Source of the DNA: Deltaproteobacteria bacterium Ga0077550
Lineage (GTDB): Bacteria > Myxococcota_A > Polyangia > Nannocystales > Nannocystaceae
Reading direction: 5' to 3'
DNA length: 46,453 bases
Assembly (NCBI GenBank): GCA_001464385.1
Contig: LNFB01000168.1
Span: forward strand, 1-46,453
Below, piece after piece: positions 20,797 to 28,593 of the stretch (position 1 is its first letter; every line of letters starts with the position of its first letter). The position numbers and the translations under genes are program-made. The notes under the pieces were generated by a model. That model was given only the letters and a program-made list of their open reading frames with translations, searched no databases and was not told the origin of the DNA.

Positions 20797-22118
20797 GCGG
20801 CGACGGGTCGCCGCCAGACGCCGTCGCGGTCGGTGACGTGACGGCCGGTGACGTGACCGTCGGCGACGTCGCGCGGGCGTGGTGGCCGCTGTGCGCGTCG
20901 TGGCTGCTGATGGCCGCCGAGCAGCCGGCGATCGCGGCCGTGGTCGCGCGGCTGGACGACGCGCAGACGCAGCTCGCGGCGTGGGGCGTGGTGTTCGCGT
21001 TCGCGTTGGTGATCGAGGCGCCGGTCATCATGATGCTGGCGGCATCGACCGAGCTGGTGCGGGATCGGGCCAGCCACCGCGCGCTTCGGCGGATCGCCCA
21101 CCGGATGGGCGCGACGCTGTCGGTGATCCACCTGGCATTGGCGGCGACGCCCGCGTTCGACTGGGTGGTCGGCGGGGCGCTCGGCGTGCCCGAGCTGGTG
21201 CTCGAGCCGGCGCGGTGGGGGCTGCTGATCGCGACGCCGTGGAGCTGGGCGATCGTGTGGCGGCGGTTCAACCAGGGGATCCTGATCCGCTTCGGGTACG
21301 CGCGCGCGGTCGGGTTCGGGACCTCGCTGCGCCTGGGCGGCAATGCGGCGGTGCTCGGGTTGGGCGCGTGGCTCGGGATCCCCGGGACGATGCTCGCGGC
21401 GCTGGCGTTGGTGAGCGGCGCGGCGATCGAGGCGGTGTGGATCGCCGTGCGCGTGCGACGGGTGGTCGCCGAGCGCCTCGTGCACGTGGATCCCGATCGG
21501 CTGCCGTTGGAGGGGCGCGCGTTCCGGGCGTTCTACGTGCCGCTCGCGGTGACGCAGGTGGTGACGCTCGCGGTGCAGCCGCTGGGGACGGCCGCGGTCG
21601 CGCGGCTGCCCGAGGTGCTCGCGTCGATGGCGACGTGGCCCGTGGTCAACGCGCTGTCGTTCGTGCTCGCGGCGCCGGGGTTGGCGTTGAACGAGGTCGT
21701 GGTCGCGCTGTGGGATCGACCCGGCGGGCCCGCGGCGCTGTGGCGGTTCACCGGGTGGTTGGCGGCGGTGACCTCGGGGATCGCGGCGCTGCTCGTGGTG
21801 TCACCGCTGGGGGCGCTGTGGTTCGGCGAGGTCGGGGGGTTGCCTGGGGAGCTGGTCGCGCTCGCGGGGACGGCGTTGTTCGTGGTGGTGCCGGCCCCGG
21901 CGTCGCGCGTGCTGCAGAGCTGGTACCAGGGTCGGTTGGTCGCGCAGCGGCGGACGACGGTGGTGAGCGCGGGGGTGGTGGTGTTCGCGATCGTGACCGC
22001 GGTGGGGATCGGGATCGCGATGGTGCTGCCGGTGCCGGGGTTGATCTCGGTGCTGGCCGCGTTCATGGCGGGGCGCGTGGCGCAGACGGGGTATCTCGGG
22101 TGGCGGTGCTCGCGGTGA
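20793..22118 (+). CDS. Polytopic membrane protein, MOP/MATE or ANKH-like
   Basis: 441 residues from a GTG that overlaps the previous stop (GTGA). A soluble N-terminal stretch contains a short repeat (GDVTAGDVTVGDVA). About twelve hydrophobic helices follow in two halves split near residue 225 by a charged loop (VRRVVAERLVHVDPDRLPLE). The layout and the text PLAVTQVVTLAVQPLGTAAV at the start of the second half resemble flippases of the MOP exporter superfamily; the pattern is also reminiscent of ANKH-type pyrophosphate/ATP exporters. I cannot choose between these. It is convergent with the dehydrogenase gene, 13 bp apart. Confidence 0.68.
   Translation: MSGDGSPPDAVAVGDVTAGDVTVGDVARAWWPLCASWLLMAAEQPAIAAVVARLDDAQTQLAAWGVVFAFALVIEAPVIMMLAASTELVRDRASHRALRRIAHRMGATLSVIHLALAATPAFDWVVGGALGVPELVLEPARWGLLIATPWSWAIVWRRFNQGILIRFGYARAVGFGTSLRLGGNAAVLGLGAWLGIPGTMLAALALVSGAAIEAVWIAVRVRRVVAERLVHVDPDRLPLEGRAFRAFYVPLAVTQVVTLAVQPLGTAAVARLPEVLASMATWPVVNALSFVLAAPGLALNEVVVALWDRPGGPAALWRFTGWLAAVTSGIAALLVVSPLGALWFGEVGGLPGELVALAGTALFVVVPAPASRVLQSWYQGRLVAQRRTTVVSAGVVVFAIVTAVGIGIAMVLPVPGLISVLAAFMAGRVAQTGYLGWRCSR
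20829..20873. repeat. Three degenerate 15-bp tandem units at the start of the membrane-protein gene
   Basis: Units begin at 20829, 20844 and 20859, each based on GTCGGTGACGTGACG, and encode the GDVT-like repeat in the N-terminal tail. In-frame slippage explains it; it has no obvious function. Confidence 0.65.
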
Positions 22119-22131
22119 CGGGTCGTGCTGC

Positions 22132-22866
22132 CTACCGCGGCGACCCAGCGATGAGCGCCATCATCTCCGGGTAGTGGTAGACCGCGCTGGTCTCCGGGTG
22201 CCGCTTCGCGGTCGCGATCATCGCCTTCGCGATCTGATCCACGCGGATCGAGCGGTACTTTGCGGGCGTGACGAACGAGAACAGCGGCAGCGTCTTCTCG
22301 AGCAGCCACGGGGTGTGCTGCGAGCCGATGATCATCGCAGGGCGGAACACGCTCACGATCGCCGGGCCGCTCGCGCGCACGGCCGCCTCGGCCTCGCCCT
22401 TCACCCGGTTGTACCGCGCCATGCCGGCGGCGCCGCTGCCCGTGGTCTTCGCGGTCGGGTCCGCCGCCGCGGCGCTCATGAACGCGAGGTGCTGCACCTT
22501 GCCCGAGTCGCGCAGCGCCCGGGCGAACGCCTCGTTCAGCGCCACATCGACGGCGCGGTGCTCGTCGAGGGTGAGCTTCGCCGTGCCGGAGCCGACGCCG
22601 AGGACGCTGAAGCCCTCGAGCTCGCCTTCGACGTCGCGCGCCGCCGCGAGTGTCGCGGCGGAGAGCGAGGCCGGCTGCATCTCGGGCACGAGCGTCTCGA
22701 CCAGTCTCCGATCCGCGGCGCGGGCCATCGCGACGGCCTCGGGCACCGAGCGCCGCGAGAGCGTGACGACGGCGCCGAAGCCATCGTCGTGGAGGAGCTC
22801 GTGGAGCAGCGCGAGGCCGACCGAACCGGAGCCGCCGAGGACGATCGCCGTGCGCGTGCTGGACAT
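22132..22866 (-). CDS. NAD(P)-binding Rossmann oxidoreductase, TIP30/HTATIP2-like atypical SDR
   Basis: 244 residues from the ATG at 22866. The N-terminal AIVLGGSGSVGLALLHELL is a GxxGxxG dinucleotide-binding turn after beta-1. GVGSGTAKL, HLAFMSAAAAD and the YNRVKGEAEAAV stretch (Tyr...Lys-Gly) match the atypical SDR group with human TIP30 and bacterial YwnB/NmrA-like proteins; VFRPAMIIGS is the substrate-side loop. The reaction is unknown; such proteins often bind NADPH and act as sensors or reductases. It is convergent with the upstream membrane-protein gene. Confidence 0.85.
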   Translation of the reverse strand: MSSTRTAIVLGGSGSVGLALLHELLHDDGFGAVVTLSRRSVPEAVAMARAADRRLVETLVPEMQPASLSAATLAAARDVEGELEGFSVLGVGSGTAKLTLDEHRAVDVALNEAFARALRDSGKVQHLAFMSAAAADPTAKTTGSGAAGMARYNRVKGEAEAAVRASGPAIVSVFRPAMIIGSQHTPWLLEKTLPLFSFVTPAKYRSIRVDQIAKAMIATAKRHPETSAVYHYPEMMALIAGSPR

Positions 22867-22894
22867 GGGTGCCGCGATGATACGCGGGCGCGCG

Positions 22895-22996
22895 GGCGTT
22901 CACTCGCCGTGGACCACCGGAACAGCGTCATCCGTGGGGAGTGAACGCCTCGCGCGCCGAATTCGTCGGCGTTTCGGTCAGTCGCGGCGAGTGAAC
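22895..22996. repeat. Cluster of three GAGTGAAC-type inverted/direct motifs
   Basis: GGCGTTCACTC at 22895-22905 is matched by its perfect reverse complement GAGTGAACGCC at 22939-22949 (11-bp arms, 33-nt loop). GTTCACTCGCCG at 22898-22909 is also matched by its perfect reverse complement CGGCGAGTGAAC at 22985-22996. One left arm can therefore pair with either of two right arms. The cluster fills the non-coding gap upstream of the dehydrogenase gene, whose start is at 22866. It could be a regulatory switch, overlapping operators or a mobile-element footprint. Confidence 0.5.
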
Positions 22997-23010
22997 TTGC
23001 GCGCGCCCGA

Positions 23011-23433
23011 TCACCGCGGCCGCGGGAACGGGGCGTAGACGGAGAGGACGAGCCGACCCCCGAGCTTCGCGATCCTCCCTGCCGTCACCGGTGCGATGGC
23101 GTACTCGGTCGCGTGGGGCGACCGCCCCGCCTGCACGCCCACGTTGAAGTCGCGGACCGTCGCGGCCCGCCACGCCCGCTTCGCGCGCGGCGGAAGACCC
23201 TCGATCACGGCCGCGATCGCCCGCAGCGCGGCGTCGGGCGTCGCGTGCTGCCGGCGGCTCTCGTAGTGCGCCGCGCGGCGGCGGCCCGCGGTGTCGCGGT
23301 GCAGCACCAGGAGTCGGCGATCGAGGGCGTCGGCGATCTCGTCGATCACCGCGGCCGCACCCGCGACGTCGAGATCCACGTTGAGGAAACGCGTGGGCTC
23401 GGGCGCGGCGCGACGGCGGGGCTCGGCGGACAT
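23011..23433 (-). CDS. Hypothetical protein, 140 residues
   Basis: Starts at the ATG at 23433 (MSAEPRRRAAPEPTRFLNVD) and ends in VLSVYAPFPRPR. It is rich in Arg and Ala, with no signal or membrane helix. Features: an N-terminal LDVAGAAAVIDEIADAL helix, a central helix DAALRAIAAVIEGLPPRAKR, and a beta-type end with RDFNVGVQAGRSPHATEYAI. I recall similar small proteins in myxobacteria without a known role, so a real gene is likely. It is divergent from the DUF4143 ATPase and its repeats, with 46 bp between its start and the first repeat, so the repeat array could regulate both genes. Confidence 0.65.
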   Translation of the reverse strand: MSAEPRRRAAPEPTRFLNVDLDVAGAAAVIDEIADALDRRLLVLHRDTAGRRRAAHYESRRQHATPDAALRAIAAVIEGLPPRAKRAWRAATVRDFNVGVQAGRSPHATEYAIAPVTAGRIAKLGGRLVLSVYAPFPRPR

Positions 23434-23479
23434 GACGACCAGCGTACCTTCGCGGGTCGACGCACCGGTCGCGGGGCGG

Positions 23480-23565
23480 TGCGGGAAATGGGTACTGGGG
23501 ACTGCGGGAAAGCGGTACTTGCAGGTGCGGGAAAACGGTACTCAGAGCTGCGGGAAACTGGTAGT
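23480..23565. repeat. Iteron-like array: four 17-bp direct repeats at an exact 23-bp period
   Basis: Copies begin at 23480, 23503, 23526 and 23549. They read TGCGGGAAATGGGTACT, TGCGGGAAAGCGGTACT, TGCGGGAAAACGGTACT and TGCGGGAAACTGGTAGT. The consensus is TGCGGGAAA-NNGGTACT. The 6-bp spacers (GGGGAC, TGCAGG, CAGAGC) are not conserved, so the motif itself is under selection. 23 bp is close to two helical turns, which puts every copy on about the same face of the DNA. The last copy ends 8 bp before the GTG of the ATPase gene, and no Shine-Dalgarno separates them. The period is not a multiple of three, so it is not coding. Confidence 0.85.
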
Positions 23566-23573
23566 CTTACGCG

Positions 23574-24806
23574 GTGTCCGCGCAATCCTACCGGCAAAGG
23601 GCTCTAGAGCCGCTTCTCCGGGCTCTGTTCGCGGAGGTGCCCGCGCTGCTCCTCGTCGGCCCCCGCGCCTCGGGAAAGACCACAACCGCCTCTCGCCTGG
23701 CCCGGACGATCGTCCGCCTCGATCGCCCCGGCGATGCGGTCGCCTTCGCGGCGGATCCGGACGCCGCGCTCCGCGATCTCGACGAGCCGGTGCTCCTCGA
23801 CGAGTGGCAGGCGGTGCCGGGCGTGCTCGCGGCGGTGAAGCGCGCCGTCGATGCCGACGCGCACGCGGGTCGGTACATCCTCACCGGATCCGTGCGCGCC
23901 GACCTCGAGGCCGAGACCTGGCCCGGGACCGGGCGAGTGCTGCGCGTGCCGATGTACCCGCTGTCGGTCGCCGAGCGACTCGAGCGGCGAGTCACCCCGC
24001 TCATCGATCGGCTCGAGCGCGGCGAGACGCTCCGTGTGCTCCGCGATCCACCTGACCTGCGCGGCTACATCGAGCTCGCGCTCGCGGGAGGATTCCCCGA
24101 GACGCTCGCGCTGACCTCCACGACGCGTCTGCGTTGGCTGGACAGCTACGTGGATCAACTGCTGACCCGCGACGCGCTGCAGCTCGAGGGCGGCCGCGAC
24201 CCCACGCGTCTTCGGCGGTTCTTCGAGGCGGTCGCCCTGAACTCCGCCGGCACTGCGGACGTGCAGACGCTGCTCGCCACCGCAGGGATCAACCGCAAGA
24301 CCGCGGTCGCCTACGAGCAGCTCCTCGCCAACCTGATGGTCCTCGACGTCGTGCCGGCGTGGACCTCGAATCGGCTGAAGCGCCTCACTCGGTCGGCGAA
24401 ACGCTACGTCGTCGAGCCCGCGCTGCTGGCTGGCGTGCTGCGGCTCGACGTTTCCACGGTGATGCGGGACGGCGACCTGCTCGGCCGCATCCTCGACACG
24501 TTCGTCGCCGCGCAGCTCCGATCCGAGCTCGCCATCGCCGACAGCCGGCCGCGGCTGTATCACCTGCGGCAGGAGCAGGGTCGGCACGAGGTCGATCTGC
24601 TCGTCGAGCTCGGCGCGGGCAGGGTGCTGGCGTTCGAGGTGAAGGCCGACGCGGCGCCCGGGCCGGACGCCGCGAAGCACCTCGCCTGGCTCCGCGACGA
24701 GCTCGGGGACCGGTTCGTCGCGGGGGTCGTACTGCACACCGGGCCGCGGGCGTTCGCGCTGGGTGAGCGGATCATCGCGGCCCCGATCTGCACGCTGTGG
24801 TCGTAG
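23574..24806 (+). CDS. AAA-type ATPase with DUF4143 domain
   Basis: 410 residues from the GTG at 23574 (VSAQSYRQRALEPLLRALFA). The N-terminal AAA_14-type P-loop domain has Walker A GPRASGKT (29-36), Walker B VLLDEWQ (D76-E77) and the sensor-like YILTGSV. The middle is a winged-helix-like section (TAGINRKTAVAYEQLLANLM). The C-terminal DUF4143 domain keeps a PD-(D/E)XK-like triad: E339-x-D341 in RHEVDLLVE and E355-x-K357 in AFEVKAD. Such proteins are abundant, often mobile, and largely uncharacterised. The ATPase plus nuclease-like core suggests DNA binding or processing. The iteron array immediately upstream is a likely recognition site, either for the ATPase itself or for its regulator. The gene stands alone, followed 24 bp later by a metabolic gene. 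Confidence 0.9.
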   Translation: MSAQSYRQRALEPLLRALFAEVPALLLVGPRASGKTTTASRLARTIVRLDRPGDAVAFAADPDAALRDLDEPVLLDEWQAVPGVLAAVKRAVDADAHAGRYILTGSVRADLEAETWPGTGRVLRVPMYPLSVAERLERRVTPLIDRLERGETLRVLRDPPDLRGYIELALAGGFPETLALTSTTRLRWLDSYVDQLLTRDALQLEGGRDPTRLRRFFEAVALNSAGTADVQTLLATAGINRKTAVAYEQLLANLMVLDVVPAWTSNRLKRLTRSAKRYVVEPALLAGVLRLDVSTVMRDGDLLGRILDTFVAAQLRSELAIADSRPRLYHLRQEQGRHEVDLLVELGAGRVLAFEVKADAAPGPDAAKHLAWLRDELGDRFVAGVVLHTGPRAFALGERIIAAPICTLWS

Positions 24807-24830
24807 TGCGCCTGGTACCCTCCGAGACCC

Positions 24831-25814
24831 ATGCGCAGCCCGATCCGTACCGTCCAGATCGATCGCGTCGGCGGCCCCGAGGTCATGCGCCTGCACGACG
24901 TCGAGCTCCCGCCGCCCGGGCCCGGTCAGGCCCGCGTGCGCCACGACGCGATCGGCGTCAACTTCATCGACACCTACCAGCGCAGCGGCCTCTACCCGCT
25001 GCCGCTGCCCACCGGCCTCGGTCAGGAGGCGGCCGGCGTCGTCGAGGCGACCGGCGAGGGCGTCACCGCCGTCGCGCCGGGCGATCGCGTGGCGTATGCC
25101 GGCGGCGCACCGGGATCCTACGCCGAGGCGCGCAACCTCCCCGCCGATCGCCTCGTGCCGCTGCCCGCCGGCATCGCGGCCGAGACCGCCGCGGCGACCC
25201 TCCTGAAGGGCATGACGGTCGAGTACCTCGTGCAGCGCACGTTCCCGGTCGCGCCCGGCATGACGGTGCTGTGGCACGCGGCCGCCGGCGGCGTCGGGCT
25301 GCTCGCGTGCCAGTGGCTGCGCGCGCTCGGGGTCACCGTCATCGGCACGGTCGGCAGCGAAGCCAAGGCCGAGCTCGCGCGCGCGCACGGCTGCACGCAC
25401 ACGATCCTCTACGACCGCGAGGACGTCGCCGCGCGCACCCGCGAGCTCACCGGCGGCGCGGGCGTGCCCGTCGTCTTCGACTCGGTCGGCCGCTCCACCT
25501 TCACCGGTAGCCTCGACGCGCTCGCGCCCCGCGGCATGCTCGTCAGCTTCGGCAACGCCTCGGGCAAGCCCGATCCCTTCGACCTGCAGCTGCTCGCGCA
25601 GCGCGGCTCGCTGTACGTGACGCGGCCGACGTTGAACGCGTACACGGCGACGCGCGCCGAGCTGCTCGCGAGCGCGGCGGCGGTGTTCGATCGCCTTGGC
25701 TCGGGCGTGCTGGTCGCCGCGACCCCGCGTCGCTTCGCGCTCGCGGACGTCGTCGAGGCCCACCGCGCCCTCGAGTCGCGGGCGACGACGGGCTCGACAA
25801 TCCTGGTGCCGTGA
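24831..25814 (+). CDS. qorA: NADPH:quinone oxidoreductase (zeta-crystallin type)
   Basis: 327 residues, matching E. coli Qor (327). The N-terminal GroES-like domain has GVNFIDTYQRSGLYPLPLPT and GLGQEAAGVVEATGEGV, which is characteristic of zinc-free quinone oxidoreductases. The Rossmann domain carries HAAAGGVGLLACQWLRALG (AxxGGVG, NADPH) and ends in HRALESRATTGSTILVP, the family's usual last residues. It reduces quinones by one electron using NADPH in the cytoplasm. The start is the only good ATG. It is convergent with the ferritin-like lipoprotein, with 9 bp between stops. Confidence 0.95.
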   Translation: MRSPIRTVQIDRVGGPEVMRLHDVELPPPGPGQARVRHDAIGVNFIDTYQRSGLYPLPLPTGLGQEAAGVVEATGEGVTAVAPGDRVAYAGGAPGSYAEARNLPADRLVPLPAGIAAETAAATLLKGMTVEYLVQRTFPVAPGMTVLWHAAAGGVGLLACQWLRALGVTVIGTVGSEAKAELARAHGCTHTILYDREDVAARTRELTGGAGVPVVFDSVGRSTFTGSLDALAPRGMLVSFGNASGKPDPFDLQLLAQRGSLYVTRPTLNAYTATRAELLASAAAVFDRLGSGVLVAATPRRFALADVVEAHRALESRATTGSTILVP

Positions 25815-25823
25815 CGCTCGGGC

Positions 25824-27296
25824 CTACGCGCGCTCGGCCATCACGGTGCTCGCCGGCTGCCCGACCAGGCTCCGCAGCATCGGCGCGATGATGTCGCGCC
25901 ACGCGTCGTCGACCGCCTCGGTCAGCGCGCGCGAGTCCAGCCGCCCGTGGGCGGCGAGCATCGCCCGGGCCCGCTTCGCGGCCGGCGACGGACCATCGGA
26001 GGCGAGCTGCGGCGGCGCGTCGAGGAGCTGCAGCAGCGCGACGCCGACCGGCGCCCCGCCGTGCGACAGGGCCCACGCGACCGTGCGCCAGGCCAGCGCG
26101 GCGTGGCGCGACTCGTCCTCGGCGATGATCCGCAGCGTGGCGCGCACCGCCTCGTCGGTCGCGCCGGTGAGCGAGCGCTCGGCGACCAGCGCGGCGATCG
26201 TCTCGCCGACGCAGCCCTCGAGGAAGGTCTCGACCGCCAACAGCGGCAGCTCGCGCGCGCGCGGCCCGAGCGGGGGGAGGGGGCCGGGGCCGAGCGTGCG
26301 ACCCGAGTACGCGCTCGCCAACGCGAAGCAGCGCTTGGCGTGGTCGACCTCGTCCTGGCCGGCGCGCATGCAGCCGTCGACGAGCTCGGGCGGGGCGCCG
26401 CAGGCCATCAGCTCGATCGCGGCGCGGGCGAAGGACGCGACGCTGGCGTGCTCGCGCAGCGCGTCGTCGAGCCACGCGCGGGCCAGCAGGCTGCGGGCCT
26501 CGTCGGTGAGGCCGTCGAGCACGGGGCACACGTCGGCGTCGATCCATGCCGACAGCGCGCGCGGCTCGGCGACGACGCTGTCGGTGCCGTCGAGCAGCGG
26601 GCGACCGCTGCAGTACTCGAACCAGTGGTAGCAGCACGCGTCGCCGGTGCCGTCGGCGCGCCACTTCTTGGTGCGGCCCTCGTTGAACGCGCCCTGCATC
26701 TGTCGCTTGTCGGACAGGCCCTCGTACGCGGGGCCCTTGATCGGGCTCGGGTCGTGCGCGCCGACGATGCGGCTCGGGCACTCCATGATCGGCGGCGTCG
26801 CGTCGCCCTTGGGAGCGACGGCGGTCGCGGTCGCGATCGTGCCGCACCAGTTGCCCGACGGGCACGTCTCCTCCTCGGGGTTGTAGCCGTCGACATACGG
26901 CGGATCGCCGGGCACCGGCAGGTAGCGCGGATCGGTGCCCGGCTCCGGCGGCGGCTGGCCGTGGCCCGGCTTCGCGCTGCTCGGCTCGATCGCGTCGTCG
27001 CCGACGGGGCCGGTCGCCTTGGGGCCCGCGTCAGCCTTCGCGTCGGCCGCCCTCGCGAGCTTCGGATCGCCGCGCTTGGCGAGCGTCGCCTTCTTGTCGT
27101 CGCTGGTCTTGGGGCCCTTGCCGTCGGCGCCCTTGCCGTCGGCGCCCTTGCCATCGCGGGCCTTCTTCGCATCGGCCTTCTTCGCGTCGGCCTTCGCGGC
27201 CCCCGGATCGGAGCCCGAGCACCCGAGCGCCAGGGCGAGCGCCGGCAGGCACGCGAGCGAGAGGAGCCGTTGGCGGAGGGCGAGGCTGTCGCGCAT
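25824..27296 (-). CDS. Lipoprotein with di-iron ferritin-like domain
   Basis: 490 residues. MRDSLALRQRLLSLACLPALALALGC gives a lipobox LGC (Cys26). Residues ~30-85 are a Lys/Ala/Asp/Gly-rich linker with short repeats (GKGADGKGADGKG). A Cys-rich section with two disulphide-like groups follows (ETCPSGNWCG, DACCYHWFEYCSG). Residues ~275-410 are a four-helix ferritin-like bundle with a full set of iron ligands: E282 (LREHASVASF), E316/H319 (QDEVDHAK), E365 (CVGETIAA) and E395/H398 (EDESRHAA). The two ExxH pairs and two lone Glu match di-iron carboxylate proteins. It is anchored outside the cytoplasm, unlike normal ferritins. The role (oxidase, metal store or peroxide removal) is unknown. Confidence 0.85.
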   Translation of the reverse strand: MRDSLALRQRLLSLACLPALALALGCSGSDPGAAKADAKKADAKKARDGKGADGKGADGKGPKTSDDKKATLAKRGDPKLARAADAKADAGPKATGPVGDDAIEPSSAKPGHGQPPPEPGTDPRYLPVPGDPPYVDGYNPEEETCPSGNWCGTIATATAVAPKGDATPPIMECPSRIVGAHDPSPIKGPAYEGLSDKRQMQGAFNEGRTKKWRADGTGDACCYHWFEYCSGRPLLDGTDSVVAEPRALSAWIDADVCPVLDGLTDEARSLLARAWLDDALREHASVASFARAAIELMACGAPPELVDGCMRAGQDEVDHAKRCFALASAYSGRTLGPGPLPPLGPRARELPLLAVETFLEGCVGETIAALVAERSLTGATDEAVRATLRIIAEDESRHAALAWRTVAWALSHGGAPVGVALLQLLDAPPQLASDGPSPAAKRARAMLAAHGRLDSRALTEAVDDAWRDIIAPMLRSLVGQPASTVMAERA

Positions 27297-27410
27297 GCGG
27301 GCACCCTAGCAGTGGCGCATCGGGCTCCGCAACGGCAGCGTTCGCGCGATCCCAGCGCAGCTCCGCCGAGGTTCGGCCACGGTGTGCCGCCCGCGCCGGA
27401 GCGGCCGGCG

Positions 27411-28511
27411 TCAGGCGACGACGGGCAGACGCCGCGCGGGGGCGGCCGTCGCCGCGCGGCCCGCCAGCTCGGGGCGCCCGGAGCCGCAGACCCGTGGCAC
27501 CAGGCCCAGCTCGTCGAGCATCCGCAGGTCGTCGTCGACGCTGCGGTTGGGCGTCGTGAGGAAGTCGCCGACCATCATCCCCGACGCGCCGGCGCTGAAC
27601 ATCATGGGGAGCAGCTGCCCGAGGTGCGTGCGCCCGGCCGCGATGAAGATGTTCTGCCGCGGCAGGAACAGCCGGTACGCCGCGATGATCCGCAGCATCT
27701 CGAGCGGCGCGAGCGGCTCGACCTTCGCCAGCGCGGTGCCGTCGATGCTGACGAGGAAGTTGAGCGGCACCTCGTCGACGTCGAGCTCGCGCAGGGTCTG
27801 GGCCATCTCGACCCGGTGGATCGGCTTCTCGCCCATGCCGAAGATGCCGCCGACGCAGGTGCGCAGGCCCTTGGCCTGGGCCCGACGGATCGTGTCGATG
27901 CGATCGTCGTAGGTGTGCGTCGTCACGATCTCGGAGAAGTAGCTCCGGCCGGTCTCGAGGTTGTGGTTGAACTCGGTCAAGCCGGCGTCGATGAGCCGGT
28001 CGAAGCCCGCGTCGGACACGAAGCCGAGCGACGCGTGCGCCTCGGTGTGCCCTGCCGCTCGGATCGCGCGCAGGCCGGCGACGATGTGATCGAGCCCGAA
28101 ACCGTCGTCCTCGAGCCCGCGCGTCGCGGTGACGAGGCCGAGCGCAGAGGCGTTGCGCGTCGCCGCCTGCTCGCTGGCGCGGACCATCTGATCGATCGGC
28201 GTGAACTTCGACGGCTTCACGTGGGTGTCGAAGTGCTTCGACTGCGCACAGAACCCGCAGTCCTCGGGGCAACCCCCCTCCTTCGCGTTGATGATCGAGC
28301 ACAGGTGCACCTCGTGCCCGAACCGCGCCCGGCGCACGCGATCGGCGGCGGCCATGAGCTCCCAAACATCGACGCGTGTGTCGCCGGAGCCCGTTGCGGA
28401 CCCACCGTCGAGGTAGGCGAGCAGGCCGTTCGAATCGAGGGCGGTCAGATCGCCGGCGATGATGGCGTCGGCGATGGCGGCGGGCCCAGACATGCGGACA
28501 GGCGCGGACAT
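27411..28511 (-). CDS. bioB: Biotin synthase
   Basis: 366 residues from the ATG at 28511 (MSAPVRMSGPAAIADAIIAG); an ATG six codons in (28493) is an alternative. It is a radical-SAM enzyme that inserts sulphur into dethiobiotin. The 4Fe-4S ligands C81, C85 and C88 sit in GGCPEDCGFCAQS. Other BioB landmarks are NHNLETGRSYFSEIVTTHTY (2Fe-2S cluster Cys region nearby), CVGGIFGMGE, PLNFLVSIDGTAL and LFSAGASGMMVGDFLTT-like text near the end. It is transcribed divergently from the pyruvate dehydrogenase operon over 82 bp. No other bio genes are near. Upstream codons read as hydrophilic Arg-rich text and are not part of it. Confidence 0.95.
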   Translation of the reverse strand: MSAPVRMSGPAAIADAIIAGDLTALDSNGLLAYLDGGSATGSGDTRVDVWELMAAADRVRRARFGHEVHLCSIINAKEGGCPEDCGFCAQSKHFDTHVKPSKFTPIDQMVRASEQAATRNASALGLVTATRGLEDDGFGLDHIVAGLRAIRAAGHTEAHASLGFVSDAGFDRLIDAGLTEFNHNLETGRSYFSEIVTTHTYDDRIDTIRRAQAKGLRTCVGGIFGMGEKPIHRVEMAQTLRELDVDEVPLNFLVSIDGTALAKVEPLAPLEMLRIIAAYRLFLPRQNIFIAAGRTHLGQLLPMMFSAGASGMMVGDFLTTPNRSVDDDLRMLDELGLVPRVCGSGRPELAGRAATAAPARRLPVVA

Positions 28512-28593
28512 GCGGCGAACATACACCCGTGCGGTCCGGACCCAAACGGATCCGAAACGGTGATAGCCTCTGCCGCCCCAACGCGAGGACCGA

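Noticed and set aside
23480..23565. CRISPR array
   Set aside because: Repeats are 17 bp with 6-bp spacers; no CRISPR has spacers this short, and no cas genes are near.
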